The notes below the pieces were generated by a model that searched no databases, was not told the origin of the DNA, and saw only the letters and a program-made list of their open reading frames with translations. A DNA stretch of 64,000 nucleotides from Vigna angularis (lineage: Eukaryota > Streptophyta > Magnoliopsida > Fabales > Fabaceae), in NCBI RefSeq assembly GCF_016808095.1, contig NC_068971.1, forward strand, positions 49,846,131 to 49,910,130. Reading direction: 5' to 3'. This document shows, one piece after another, positions 30,024-44,068 of this stretch; positions within the stretch are counted from its first letter, which is position 1; every line of letters begins with the position of its first letter. A program made the translations under genes and the position numbers.

Positions 30024-32835
30024 GCTAATTGAATGTAGTGGTGGGCAGTGTTGTTTTTGTCGCTTCATATAAGAAGAATAAGATCGTGTAGAAGAGAATT
30101 CGGAGGATTCTCCATAACTGTCCTTTAGCACTGTACTGCATGTGTTGTAGATAACAAGTTGGCTAGCTAGCTGTTAAGGTCAATCTAATGAATCCAGAAC
30201 TTTCTTCGAGAATAAGATTCATGCTTGATCGTGCATGAAGCATATCTTTTTTTTTTAATTTTTAAATTTTGTCTACTATTTATTCTGCAACGTGAATGAG
30301 TGATCATGTTACCATCATTATTTATAGAAAAACTGAACAAAACTCAATTTCATCTTGTTGTATTTGTCTGTTCATTTTGGAGCATCTGCTATAAGCCTAA
30401 GGATGGAAGAAAACAGTATGAGCAACTTTTTTCATTGCAAGATTCATGACCCTTTCAGTTCAGAAAATTTTAAAGGTTTTGGAAATGATTAGGAATACAA
30501 TTAAATGGTTAAAAGCGCAAGATGCGCAACTTCTATTAACGAGGAAATCAGCACTACCGTACAAGATGTTTATGTCGGTCGTATATATAACCATGCACTA
30601 TGCAAATTGCACATCATTAGCAGTTATATTATATAGCATTTATTCAAATTTAAAGAAGTATCAGAATTAAATATGCAGAAGGCCTAAATTAATGTTTTCA
30701 AGTCCACACATTTGGTAAGTTTTTGTTTCTGCCATCTCCTTGATTACACTGAAATTTGTGTGTTTAAACAAAAAGCATATAATTTCCTGGCATTTGTGTT
30801 TATGACTCAGGAACAAGCAATGCAGCTGTGATTATACTCGTTTAGGTGATAACCAACTTGCATTATCAACAATCCTACCTTACTTTAAAAATAACTATGG
30901 TTAAAAACTGTTGGTCATTTAAGTTTGTAAGTGTTTTTTAGATGAATTTCTTGTCTCATTTCAGTGTGTTATTGGAAGTCTAACATCATAAAGTCAATTT
31001 ATAGAATATAATTAAATACAAAATTTACATTGTATTAGACAAAATCCACTTTTTATCATTATCATCATCGTGGTTTTTGAAAAGTCTATCATCTAGTTTG
31101 TTGGCATGATACTGTTACATAAGATGATCCCTGACTTAAAAACTTGTACTTGTATATGAAAATCTTGCTTCTTGAAATGGGAGGAACAAACAAAGATCAC
31201 TAATGCTTGAGGAGTCACAAACATCAAATGATATTCCGTTGGTCCATTTAATTTATTAATCGAGAAACCAGAAAGAAGGCTCATATGCATGATTTTCTCC
31301 ATGAATATAGACATAATTTTTGTTGATTTTTGATGGGTTATTCCCGCAACTCAAACCTGACACCTCTACTCAAATATATCCTTTGTACCTCAACCATATT
31401 TTATTGTGAGTCTAGATGTGGATGGTTTGAGAAGAAGAATATATGGCAAAAGTGGTTGATCAAGAGACAAAGATATAAAAGGAATAAGAATATAATAGTT
31501 GTGGACGAAGTCGGTTTTCAGCATACAGAGTCATGGATTACAGATTAAGGAACTCAGATATTATCTCTCTCCACTTCTAACCATGATGTGTATGCTTCAA
31601 CTTCAATCCTTTCCTATATGCCAAGAGCTTATATTCCTTTGGTTAATTGTTTCAACATATTATAAATATGGTGATTAGTTCTATATGGCAATCCAAAACT
31701 ATCTATGATTGGTAAAATCAAAATTTGTATTGATAACAACGGTACAATGTGCATGTCAACTTCATAGGATTCTGTAAGTGGAATCTTTATCTGTGTACAA
31801 TCTGCGTTTTATTTTCTTTCACGTGGTAAACTTCGGTCTAGATAATATTTCACTTAATGCTCTGAAGATTTGTTTCTTATATACACCTATTAATAACAAT
31901 ATATGCTTCCATTACAGTGTTGACACATCAATGTTTTTTTTTAATTCTTTTGCCACTTCGGCAATTTTACTATAGTACCAACTTCTAATCTAATTCTTCA
32001 GTTCCAATCACAGAGAAGGCGAAATTCCTTTCAACAGTTTTGATCACAGAGAAGGAAATTCCGTTCCAAATCGTGTAATTTGATTAGATTTATGTTTCAA
32101 ATTAATGAGAATTAACAGTTAATTCTTCATAACATTAGTTAATTAATTATACTCAAAATCATGTTCAATTCATTCATTCAGTGGTAAACAGTTTTAAACT
32201 CTTCATGTTTCCTTTTATATCACATTCTTTATCTCTCATCTCTCAAACATTACCAAAGCTTCTCCAGAGTAAAGAAAACCCAACAACATTAAATATGATT
32301 GATTTACAATTTTGACTCAGTTCAATACACAAATCTATGCTAGTCGATCAGCCACTCAGCACTAACAGAGACGATAACATAATATACACAACGGATTTAA
32401 CACTGTTATTGAATAAAATCTGTTATATAATACAAATTTGATTTCAAACCCGCAATGAAGATTATGTAAAAAAATTCAAGTTTCTAAATTTCTCTCATTA
32501 TTACTTATTACTAGCCCCGCTCCTAGGTGAATTCATTCAACACAAAAGTGCCAGTTCAGACAAGTTCACCATGTTATTCAAATCTCGTAACACCTGAAAA
32601 TGTTACTAAAACGCTCAAAATTAAGTAGATGCCGCAGATCATTTACATGATCATCAACATAAATAATCGTCCAGAAAATATGAATTACAGTTGTGAAATG
32701 TACAGTTATAGCCATTTCAAAATCACAACTAGGGTTTCAAGAGACCTAAAGCCAAATGCCTGACTGTAAAGAAAAATGATACAAGGCAACATGATAAACA
32801 AGCATCCGTATGATTATATTATATGCCCCATTTGA
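30024..32835. other. Intergenic region, no gene seen
   Basis: AT-rich sequence with ORFs of at most 74 codons. The right end up to 32835 is the 3' UTR/flank of the OTU gene. Nothing else recognisable. Confidence 0.5.
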
Positions 32836-34951
32836 TCATGTTGGGACCACAGAATTATAATGCTCTCCTAGCCCAAAAGCATGCTTATGATAAGAAAGCA
32901 TGATACTCGAATTAGACAAGCCAGTGCCACCATCAGATTTATACTCTTTGCCCATCTCCACATCGGGGAAGGATCCTGAAAATATCATAATATGCTTCTT
33001 CAAGCAGTGAGTCAAGGCACCAAGCTCTAGTTGCCCTCCCCATATAGCTGTGGACTCCACTTCTTTACAGTAATTTTCAAACTTCTCAGCAAGTGATTCA
33101 TTAGAATCATCCTCAATTAAATTCTCTGACAGGAAAAATGGAAGGAAATCAGATGTATGCTTTCTCATGTAAGCAGCCACCATTTCCCGAAGTTCTTGGT
33201 ATGTATAAAGTGATGTACCACCAGAGAGGACAGCCAGCTGATCTTCAACAGCTCTATAGAGGCAGTGCCCATCAGGCTTTATTTCACAAACAGTCAAACC
33301 TAGAGGCTTCAACTTCCTTTCCAACTTCTCGTTTTCAATCATTCGATCGCTTACAATGTCAGTCTGCTCTGCTTGGATTCTCTGTTCCCTTTCTGCTTCT
33401 TGTTGAGCTCTTTTGTCTCGCCTCTGTTTGGCCTTGCTGACTTTTGTATGTTCAGGTTGACTAGCAACAGATACTCCAGCAATGGCCTTAACCAAAGTGT
33501 CCAAATTGCTGTTTTCATTCCCATTACCGCTGCTATAGCCTAATGCAGCCAATTCCATGGCATGATTCTCCTTCAGCTTAGTAGAAAGTTGAGAAACCTC
33601 TTCCTCCACTTGCTTCTTCTTAGCTTTCTGCTCAGCCTTGCTACCTCTAGCTGCAGCCTTTTTCATCTCAACTTCCTTTTTCTGCAGCTGTGATATCTCT
33701 TTCCTGAAAATAAGCAAGTAATTAGGGAAGAATTCACATTGCACGAGAACCCAAAAGAACCCAACAAGTAAAACGATTCAAGTTGCTATATTGAAACATG
33801 AATTAATAATAAATAGGAATTAAATGAAAAATAATAACTCAAGAACTTGGAAAACAAACCATACTTAAGTGTGACATTCATTATAAAGTAGCTGCTTTCA
33901 ACCATGCAAAGCAAATATAACTAGCAGTAGTGATTCAAACTGAGTATAGCCATGCAGATACGTTAGTTTCAATTTCAAGCACTTTCTCAACTAATACACC
34001 ATAAAGTCTTTAACCAAATAACTATTTTATTTACTTCACGAGCTTTCGCCAGTGGAAAGTGACAATTGACACAAGTTTTCGAGAAGCCAAATGCTAACCT
34101 GAGTGAATGAAGTGACCCTTGTTCTTTTATTTATGTCTCCAAAGAAAAGGAAAAAAAGAACTTCGAACTACTTGAAACTCTAAAGAACCTGATTAAAACT
34201 TTTGACCACTTTGTTTTCTTTTATGTTATATAAAAGATAAACCTTTTTTAGCATTTTGCACTAAAGTAACATTGGAAGATGTTTCAAATAGTTCAGTCAG
34301 TATAAAATGGTAACACAAGTAACTTGGGAAATCTCTAAGCATTGGCTCAGAACAGAGACAAAGTACCACAGTAAACTCCAAATCAACGAAGCACACCTTG
34401 AATGTTATTATAGAAATACATTTTCATAGGTATGGTATTCTAGGGTTGAGGGTTAAGAAACATGCAAAGGAACGTTTTCTAAAAGGGAAATGCCATGCCA
34501 GTGATGTCAGTCACAATTCTCATGTCCTGCATGGTGAGTCCACTAATCATGCTCGTTTGCAATTCTGAGCATGGACAAACTCACCCAGGCATGGCAGGGA
34601 TGAAGAATCGTGCAATTCTTCAAGTTGACTGATTTCGAATACCATGACATGATAAAACTCCTTTTATCTTGCGAAGAGGAACAGGAATAATATGGAATGA
34701 CTGAGTAATTCAGATTCCAGAATGAGTAAAACCCATCTATGTTGAGCTTTAGAGTCAATCTCTGAGTAAGAGAGCAACTAAGACTAAATACATTCACAAA
34801 AAAGGTGAGAGCTGAAGATGTTGATCTTATGAAGAGTGAATCACCTATGACGGGAGAGAATTTCATCACGAGTCTCCGGCTTCGTCTCAGATGTTTTGTC
34901 TGAAATCACTTCTTCATGAGCCTGCTCCTTAATTTCTTGGGTATCCTCCAT
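32836..34951 (-). CDS. OTU-domain cysteine deubiquitinase (OTUD6/OTU5-like), two coding exons
   Basis: Predicted deubiquitinase of 324 residues. Coding exons are 34951-34845 and 33703-32836, joined at HR|KEISQ with a 1,141-bp GT-AG intron. The N-terminus [10 protein letters not shown] leads to [26 protein letters not shown] and a long charged coiled coil (~25-165) full of Lys, Glu and Gln. The C-terminal OTU fold carries the catalytic Asp-Gly-His-Cys ([11 protein letters not shown], Cys ~183) and the His region LGEHYNSVV near the end, so the catalytic Cys and His appear intact. The long ORF that begins 33744 starts inside the intron; the true start is in exon 1. Lys/Glu-rich N-terminal helices plus C-terminal OTU match OTUD6-type proteins. 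As I recall, Arabidopsis OTU5 (At3g62940) shares ETRDEIL and the [22 protein letters not shown] stretch and is linked to phosphate-starvation root responses. Substrate here unknown. Confidence 0.92.
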
Positions 34952-34960
34952 TGGAGCAGC

Positions 34961-35834
34961 CCTAAAATTAAAAAAAAAAAAAAAGTAGAAACATTTTACA
35001 GTGATAAGAAATCATAACCAAGCCAATAATCATTAGTTAGAAATAAAATAACAAGGATATACAATGACACCAATGAGATCTCGAAAACCCTAATGCAAAC
35101 ATGGATCTTTCAGTGCAAGTTATTAAGCCGCAACAACAATTTCCAAAACTAAAAAACAAATCATTTATTAACAACTCAAAGTAGATATGAGTTAATTAGT
35201 TAAAATAGTAATGCATGCATTGTTACCACAGCCTTAAACGAGTTTAGACACCAAATACCAACCCAAAATTGTTTATTACAAGACTTCTGATTTTCATGAA
35301 TCAAACTTCATAACAATAAAGGGTAAGGGAGTTTCTTCCTCGAAAAACAAAATCTGTGAACACACAATCAGGATTTCCAACTACAAATGGCGCGACCACT
35401 CTTGGAGAAATCCACCTCAATCAAAAGAATTTTACAATTCCTGGATTGAAGCAGAGCTACATCCGATTAATGAATCACAATCAATCTCAAAGACCAATCC
35501 AAAAAAAAAAAAAGGAAAAATTGAGTTTCACATTCAAGGCTACTATAACTAAAAAATGCAATTAAACCCAATAGTTTCTTTAGATACATCCGCACTTCGA
35601 AAAAGATTAGAGCTTCAATAAAATTTTGAAAAAAGGGTAGTTCATGGCAGCCTTTGCAAACATTTAGGGGGTACTGTGTAAATTTGCTAACTGATATGAG
35701 AAAAAATGTAGCGAAAATTATGAGTGGCATGGGTTGATAACAGTAATAATATTAATAATTAAAATAATGAAAAAAAAAAGAGTTATTGAGTGCAGGAGTG
35801 GAAGAGAAATGGGTTGGAAGAGAAGATGCTTACC
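34961..35834 (-). other. 5' UTR intron of the OTU gene
   Basis: The minus strand reads CTAG|GTAAGC with the donor at 35833 and TTTTAG|GGCTGC with the acceptor at 34962. A removed segment of about 870 bp would join a non-coding leader exon (upstream of 35834) to the exon that starts 10 bp before the ATG. Strong splice sites and the short distance to the ATG support this. The transcription start is not identified. Confidence 0.6.
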
Positions 35835-37730
35835 TAGCTAGCGCCTACGGCGGAGACGATGATGTTTGTGTCTCACAAATGCAAACACAACACAAACCAG
35901 AAGCGAAGATTGTGGGCTTGGTCCATTTTGCCTCACCTAGACATTTTAGGGTTAGCATGGCCCATCTTTGGATATATAAGATATTATGTTTTTGTTTTAC
36001 TTCCTTTTCTTAATTTCTTAAATAGTGACACATTGATAAATAATTTTGTAGATAAAATAATATATTTATAAATCTCAGTCGATTTATAAGATAGTGTGGA
36101 AAAATTTATTTTAGTGCAACATTTTTATTTTACATATAAATAAATAATATAAAGTAATTACACATTTTTTTATTCATTAATAATACCGATTTTTAATCTC
36201 ATTTTTAATATTATTTAAAAAATAAATAACATTAAATAATATTAGAAAATTGAGATTACCTCTACTCCTTGTAAGTTATCTATGTCCATTCAAACATATG
36301 ATAGTCAAATATTATATGTGTTTTTAGTATTTTCAATTGCAAAATATTTAGTGCAGCGGGAGAAATCATGATAGATACGGAAGTGGGTAACAGTGAAAAC
36401 AACTTTTATCAGTATAGACGTTCAAAAGTTGCAATTGTATGAATTTAAAAATATTAGAAGTACACCATTGTACTTTTATCTTAAATAGAAACTTGAATTT
36501 TTACTTAGTGTAAAAATTATCGTTTTATAAGTTCTATGTCCTAAAATCCATTTCATATTATATTAGTGTTTTTATTCCGGGCTTGTAAAAAGAATTACTA
36601 ATTTTTTAAAGTTTTCAGGGGAAGATGAGACAGTAACACTTTGTTCGCTCCCTCCTTTTTTTCTAGTTTCATTTTACTCAGAATTCGGCATAAAAAACTA
36701 GTAAACAGTGCTGTCATTTTAGTCCATCATGGTATATGGTATCTAGATCAGAGAGAGAAAGTCTCAACCTCTCGGGTCACGATTTCTATTCACTGGAAAA
36801 AAATTTAATTAACTCTTAAAAATAATATTTTAAATTTTAATTAAAAATTAGTCGAATATTAATTAATACGAGAGTAGTCATAAGTTAAGTTAAGATAAAT
36901 CATTTTAGATTAAATTTAAAATAGATGGTTATAAAAATGAGTTGTTTTAGATCAAAAAGTCGAGATAATTTAATAATTAAATTGTGTTTAGACTAAAGGT
37001 TAATATAGTTAATATAAAATGTTTTATACTAAAAATTGAGATAAGTCGACTTATGATGAAGGTTAAAATAGATTAACTCAATCGAAATTTAAGATTAATT
37101 AATTTAAATCGAAAGTTAAGATAAATTAATTTGAGTCAAAAATTATTATTAATCAATTCACTTAAATGTTGAAATTGACCAAATTCTAACTTAAGTTGAA
37201 GGTGAATATGAAAATGAAGAATATCGATTTAATTAAAAATTAGGAAATAGTTATTAAAATTTAAAATAAGACTTAAACCGAAAGTCTAATATATATTTAA
37301 AAAATAATAATAATTTTCATGTTTATAAAGAGAATTATTGTTCGTCCTTGATTCATAAAATTATTTTTAGACGTTTTGATCTTATAAACTTTTTAACTGA
37401 AAAACTTTTAGTTTTTCGAAAACTTCTTTTACCTCAGTCTACTTGGATTAGAACTAATGCTCTGTCTACCTGGATTAGAACTAAATTAAAACTAAACAAT
37501 GTTGAAAAAGTAGTTTTTATTTATCTATACATAACTCATCTTTTATCATTTTCAATATATAACTTTTCTTATAACAGTGATGGATAATAATTAATGATTT
37601 TGAAGGCCAAAGTAATATAATCAAATTAATCACAATTTTAATATATAACTTTCATACAAAATTATTATAGTGCATCGTAATATTTTATACATGTGTATTA
37701 TATCACTGTCTTTACATTATATGTAAATAA

Positions 37731-37893
37731 AGAATGTAGAACAAATATATCTTTCTTAATTACTAACAACGCTGACTTTTGACTCCTAAAAGAGACTTTG
37801 GAAGCGTAAACAAATGATGTAAAACAAATGTATATTTCTTAATCACCAACAACGCTTACTTTTGTGTCTTTAAAAAAAAACTTTGGAAATTGT
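37731..37893. repeat. Imperfect tandem duplication, ~80-bp unit
   Basis: Both halves carry acaaat(a/g)tat..ttcttaat(t/c)ac(t/c)aacaacgct.acttttg and end with actttggaa. The copies differ at a modest number of positions and by a short A run. Confidence 0.75.
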
Positions 37894-38480
37894 AGATTTT
37901 ACGACGAGGTTCGAAACATAGACCATCCTACCCTTATATTAAGTTTTGTCTCTAATCATAATCATACTTCTAACAATGTTTTACAATATTTAATTTTTCT
38001 CACCCTATATAAAAATGTCTTTTACCGAAAATACAACTACCACACGCTATTAGTATTGCTCTTTGTATCTACTACCATTATTATTATTACAAATATAATG
38101 CATAATTTTTATATTTTTTAATAACTATCAAACAATTGTCATATTAAATATTATTTACTATGGTAATTTTAGTTATAATTATCTTATAAAAGACTAAAAT
38201 AGTGCTATAAGAGACATTGGCATCAATGTTCTATATATAACGATTATTTTTAGAATAATATTACTTTCATAATTGACGCATAAAATGAAAGTTATAAAGT
38301 TGGAAAAGCCTTTCGGTAGCAATCAAAGAAGAAGGGAATATATATTCCTTTTGATATAATCCAAAAAATAAAAGTAAAAATAACTGGTTCATTAATTTCT
38401 TCTTTAATGTTTAACCTTTAAATGAAATATACACATTGTATATTTTCCAACAATTAGAGTAAATGAAAATTTATATTTAC

Positions 38481-38766
38481 ACTTTGTTCAGTTGAATGAA
38501 TTTGGAAAAAAGTAATTAAATGGATTTGAAGATAATTTTTTTTGTTGTTTATTGGAGTGGATTTGAAGGTAAGTGAAATTGGGTTTGAAAGTAAATTTTT
38601 TTAATTTGTCACATCAATCAAATCCTACATTAAACTTTACTTCCAAATCTACTCTTACTTACCTTCAAATCCACTCAAATAAACAACAAAAAATAATTTA
38701 CTTTCAAATCCTCACAAATTCATTCAATCACTCTTCTCAAAATCCATTCAAGTAAACAAAAAAGTG
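38481..38766. mobile_element. Foldback MITE, ~286 bp, with 4-bp direct flank
   Basis: The left half (cactttgttcagttgaat...) and the right half (read on the minus strand: cacttttttgtttacttgaat...) align inversely for most of their ~130 bp, including the long shared block ttgttgttta..ggagtggatttgaaggtaag. TTTA flanks both ends (38477-38480 and 38767-38770), compatible with a 3-4 bp target duplication (TTA or TTTA). No ORF with meaning. Superfamily not assigned. Confidence 0.8.
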
Positions 38767-41583
38767 TTTATCATATCTCTCTTCCAAGAGGAAAGGAATT
38801 TCAATTCCCAAAAATGTTTCCTATCTTTAAACTCTCGTCATGAATACTAGCATCATTTGCACACAAAATAAAATATACAAAGAATTAAATCTAAGTCTAT
38901 TATATGTGTTCTAAGAACCAAAGGGTTTTGCACTAATATATTTAATTATTTTGGTTTTCAAATAAAAAAACGTGTGTATATATTATAACCATTCACCCTT
39001 TAATTGAATTTCAAGTTGGTACAAGAAAAAAAAAAGTAGTTCCAAGTATCCATTTAAATTAAGACTTTGCTTATTTAAATTAAATTTAAGTTTCTATAAG
39101 AAAAACCAACTCATCATATAATATTAAATTTAAGTTTCAAACTCCGTACTTGCATTATAATATTGAATATTTGTTTTTAAATATATTTGCATTTGTACTT
39201 TATGTGTAAAGTGACATCACTACTATTTAATATTTTTTCACATTTTTATACTAACAATTTTAATTACTTTAATATTTAAGGTTTATAGTTTAGTTAATTT
39301 TGTATAATCATATAACATATCACATGTAGAATAAATTAAAAAAAAAAGGAAATCTTACACAACTTATTTCTCAATATTTTTAAACTTTAAGTTTTTTATA
39401 TTTTAACAATATTTTTAGCCATCACATTCAATTTTCCGAAATTTTCACATAACAAATAATAAATTAAAAAAATTAAAACTTAATCGAAGCTAATATAGCC
39501 TCAACCCAGGTAGTAGATAGGGTAAATTATAACTAGATTATGTTTGAGTAATTATTAAACCCATCATAAATTGTATTTGCAGACACCTAGTTCTCTACAC
39601 GTGATATTTATTAAATATACTTCTATACTGCAAATTATACGATTTTAAAAATTACTCTTTACTCTTTTAATAATATTTTTTATTATGTTATTTATTTCCT
39701 CGCTAAACATTTCTTCCCCAATTGTTAAATGTTTTCTTCTTTTAAATTACTAACAAAGAATCTAAAATATAATTTATATATATAAAAAAACCGTTTTTGA
39801 GTTTTTTCTATCTCATAATTCATTTTGTTATATATATTTATTATTGTGAAAGATATGAATAAAAAGATTTATTTTCTCCTTAAAACCATATTCTTCTTTA
39901 TCGGAAATGATCTAGTCAAGTGCACAGCTGATTATTAAATTAATTTGAAATAAATTGTGATCAATCAATTAAAAGTTAAGAATATATGCTCCTTATTTGT
40001 TAATTATTTTTACACAAGTTCACTTTATTTGGGTTTCTATCACAATCTTTTGCGTAATAGCTCATATAGTGTAGAGGCTTCTACATAAATCTTGAGCTAC
40101 AAGAATCGATTGAGACATTTACCACAATTTGCAAGAAAAAAATTTATTAATTCAATTCCAATTCACTTATTACTATATAAAAACCGTCAAATATCGCTTT
40201 CACAATTATTTAAAAAACACATTTAAAATAGTTTTAGTTAATTAATTAATTATTAATATAAAAAAAAAGTACAAATATAAAGTTTTTTTTTGTCAAACCT
40301 TAGAAATATTTATGGTGTAATTGATGTGTTTTTAGGTAATAGAAGCAATGTAAATTTTGAAAAATACATGAAAATTGAGTATAATTTTTGTAAATATCTT
40401 TCAGTGAATAGTGCCAGAAATAGAATAATTCAGTGTTTTGCATAAGAAACTGTTGAAACAGTTAAAGAATATAGGATAACCGATTTGGGCGGTTTTATAT
40501 TATAGTTACCTAACTACCGAGCATAAGATATATAAATTGAGAGCAATCTTGAAGCCACTTCACTCTAAGCCATGACACTGAAATTATACCTTATCCTTCT
40601 ACCAATTCTTACTTCCAAGTTGACATTCTCTCTCTCCTTCGCTACTTGATACTAAAATTTTGATGTGCAAGAATCTAAAATTCTTTGGATTTTCCCAAAG
40701 TTAACATGATTGCTCGAAGCCACGTAATTTATACAAAGGGAAATCGAATCATATTGAAGAAATCAAATATCAAAATATATCCACATTTGTCAAGAATCCC
40801 TTCCCATGCTCAAGGGCCAAATACAAATAACATTACACTGTTTCTGCATTGCATGATTCTGATGCCAAGGACCTAACTGAAAAAGTCCAAACCAATTGGA
40901 TAAACTCTTATCTTGCAGAACTTGGTAAGTGTCCAAGAGATATAATTAACAAACACTACATCATAAACATAGTATTTGGTTAAAGTAAAACGTAAAACTT
41001 AATCATGAACATGACCATTTTACTTTTTCTTCTTGTCTTACACCCTTTCAATGTTTTTATATACCTTAATAAATAAATACAGATACACACAAACATATCA
41101 TATGCCTATGGCTAACTTAAACCATGCAGATGACAGTTGGAATTGGTTTCCTCTTCTGGGTTCTGACTTTGCATATTACTAATTCTATTTGATTCCATTC
41201 TTTTGGTAGATTTTGTGACAACGCAGCATTGGTTTTGTTCATATATTATTAACATTAGAATAATGTGTTTGATGCTGAAGGCTGGGTGTAGAGTTTTTAG
41301 GCTTTTATAAACTATACATTGTTCTTATTCCTGCATTATTGATTGCTCGTACGGTTAGCCACTCTAGATATTTGAATTATCGTTTACAGTTTGATGCTAA
41401 ATGCAAGTTGTTCATGGCACTGGCAGCGTCACCATCGCCCAAATGATCAGGGGCACCTCCCTTATCCAAACAAATATCTGAAGGAACTTTCTCTCTTTCT
41501 CTTTCCTATCCAATTTAACTATAATTAATTTGCTTCTATGCTTTTCTAGCTTATACAATTCAATCCACTATCCTCACCAGCTA

Positions 41584-41592
41584 CTATAAATA
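41584..41592 (+). promoter_or_regulatory. TATA box of the glutaredoxin gene at 41749
   Basis: CTATAAATA lies about 160 bp upstream of the ATG and is followed by a pyrimidine-rich leader, at a spacing that fits a short 5' UTR. Confidence 0.6.
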
Positions 41593-41748
41593 AGAGGTGA
41601 TTAAATCTCAAGCTTCATCAGGGTACAACAACAAAGCCTTTGCTACACTAGCTTGATTAGTTCCCACACTCATCTATCTTTCAATACTTTTTAGTTTCAT
41701 ATATACTATTCTCCCTAGTTCTTATATTGGATCGTTCATCTCCTTGCA

Positions 41749-42057
41749 ATGGATAGAGTTAACGACTTGGCATCAAAGAAGGCTGCTGTTATATTCACCA
41801 AGAGTTCATGCTGCATGTGTCACAGCATCAAGCAACTTTTCTATGAGCTTGGAGCAAGCCCAGCAGTTCATGAGCTTGACAATGATTCCTATGGGAGGGA
41901 AATGGAGTGGGCTTTGAGGGGTATGGGTTGCAATCCTTCAGTCCCAGCAGTGTTCATAGGTGGAAAATTTGTGGGGTCTTCCAAAGATATCATATCCCTC
42001 CATGTTGATGGCTCTCTCAAACAATTGCTCATGGATGCAAAGGCCATCTGGTTTTAG
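41749..42057 (+). CDS. CC-type (ROXY) glutaredoxin, CCMC active site, GRXC11/C12-like
   Basis: Intronless 102-residue class III glutaredoxin. MDRVNDLASKKAAVIFTKSSC continues with the canonical CCMCHS active site (Cys21, Cys22, Cys24), the cis-Pro loop NPSVPAVFIGG and the tail AKAIWF, an ALWL-like end. Unlike the two minus-strand genes it retains the third Cys and FTKSS instead of FSKS. In my memory Arabidopsis At3g62950 and At2g47870 start MDRVRDLASEKAAVIFTKSSCC, nearly the same. It is expected to act with TGA factors and in glutathione redox chemistry. It is on the plus strand, opposite to the first two glutaredoxins, with the OTU gene between. Confidence 0.96.
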   Translation: MDRVNDLASKKAAVIFTKSSCCMCHSIKQLFYELGASPAVHELDNDSYGREMEWALRGMGCNPSVPAVFIGGKFVGSSKDIISLHVDGSLKQLLMDAKAIWF

Positions 42058-44068
42058 CCACACCAAGGAGTTCCTTATTAAGGAGTAGTGTAGAAGGAAC
42101 TCGGATATGCTATTTCCAGACACTGTTTACTCGGGGACACTCCTGCTTTTTCTTCAGTGTCCTCTTTAAATTGTACCATAAAAAAGTCTGTAAAAAAATA
42201 GTTTTCTTTTCTTTTGGTATTTTGTAAAAGGCTAACAAAATCTATGCCTACTAAAGTAGTATGAAACTTCATGCGGGTGAAAGTGACTAAACATGGTTTA
42301 TGCAAACTGTAATGTTTCTGTGATTCACTTTCAATTTGAAATGCCTTGTGAAAGAAAAAGGGTGTTTCAATTCAATTACACATTCATCTAATTTCACCTT
42401 AAAATGTTCCTCTCGCATACATATTAATTAGTCATCAATTTAATCCATGGTGGACAAATTTGCTGTGGAATAATGAAATCCGCAGACTGTTATATTTTTT
42501 ATGAAAAACAAAGTATTCCATCAAAGTCTGGTGACAAAAGGAATTCGGAACACACCCTCATCTCATGGCTGTTATTCCAAGTGTTTGATACGAAAAACTT
42601 GTATACAAAAGGATATCATTGACACTAACTGAGAAAAAGATAACAGAAAGATCTGATAAGAATTGTATAATTTTTAGTTTAGTGGAAAAAAAGAGAGAAA
42701 CTTAAAAGAAGGTATGATAAGATATTGTAAAAAATAACATGCCCATAACAGAAAATTAGAAAAAAGATAAATTGTATGATCTGTAATTTTGTGAAATAGA
42801 GCATGAGAGAAAGATGAAAAGAATAGTAACATAAGTAACAGTTAAATCTTGAATAAAAGGGAACAGTAATTTAGTGTGACTTATGTAACCGATGTGAGTA
42901 TATTATTCCAAGTGTTGAGACATAAGTAGGAGTTGATTCATGACCGCTGAATTTGGGCACCAGGTGCGAGGGACAATGATAAAGTTGAAACATCACTCAG
43001 TGATATGTTGGTTTTTTGGTTTGGTTGAAGAGATATTCAAAAGTTTGAAGCAAGGAACGTGCATGGCGAGCCTTCATACCCTCGAGACAAAAAGGTAATG
43101 CAAGCACTTTTTGTGTCTCCTTTATTATTCCTCCCTATCCACAACGCAACATATAGTATTTTTCCTTTATGATTTTCATGCGTGTGAAGACTATACGTAA
43201 AAGGGCATCATTTAATTTCTAAAATAATTTATCTGTAGGAGCACGACGTGACATTCAAGCAACATGCGCAATCATAAATTACCTGTGTTCTTATTTCTCA
43301 GTTTTTTCATTTAGCTAACTCATTCATCAAACCAAAACTGTGCCTCGGACACACGGATAAGAAATTGGATGGTTGTTCAGTTATGATGCATAGATTCTTT
43401 TGTGGATTGAATGGTTGGTAATTCTTCTCAAAAAAGGAACTGTTTTTTTTTCTCTGATTTTGTATGTTTTCAATGCATTACATTCGTGTGTTCATCGACA
43501 CACGTGAGACACTATGTTAGTGCTGCATCTACGTAGAGTCTCCCAACTCCCAAAATTGAACCTCTAGTGTCAGAGAGAATCGCACACAAGTTAGTGGGTG
43601 CAACACAAAGAATCTTGCAGCCACCGAAAAAGTCATTTAAGTCTCTCATTCTTTTGGCATAAGGATTCAAAGCTGTTGATTGTGAGAATCAGAAATAAAT
43701 TGACCACCCTTCAGTGTATTTATTTCCACTTTTATTTACAAGAGAGAACCGTTTTAACGTTCATAAACTCTTTAATAGTTTAGCAAAAGGGTAATAAGCA
43801 ACACACGTACGTTTGACATAGGCAAATTGCATTATTGCATCAACATAGTGACAGGAAGATACTGTTTTCATTTGTTTTTCTTGATGAAAATCTTGGTACT
43901 ATATAATTTGGTCTCATAGCTAGTATACCGATTGAAGCATATACGTGTAATATGTCTTCCAACTTGCACAACCGAATAAGATCACACAATAAGTTGGGTA
44001 TCTAAAAAGCACAACCTCTTTAGAACGTGCTTTGCTCTTGATCAAACAAAGCGGTCCCTAAGCTGTCC
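42058..44068. other. Intergenic region between the two plus-strand glutaredoxins
   Basis: The first ~300 bp is the 3' flank of the upstream gene. The rest holds no gene. A G-box-like CACGTG lies at 43502-43507, about 870 bp before the next start codon; its function is unproven. Confidence 0.5.

Larger units (their letters stand above)
35835..41748. other. Large intergenic region with MITE and small duplications; no gene seen
   Basis: The left ~150 bp hold the OTU gene promoter. Then AT-rich sequence includes a duplicated block at 37731-37893, a two-copy 'tggattagaacta' repeat at 37442-37486, and a foldback MITE at 38481-38766. The plus-strand glutaredoxin promoter occupies the last few hundred bases. 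Short ORFs (<90 codons) have no recognisable domains. Confidence 0.5.
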
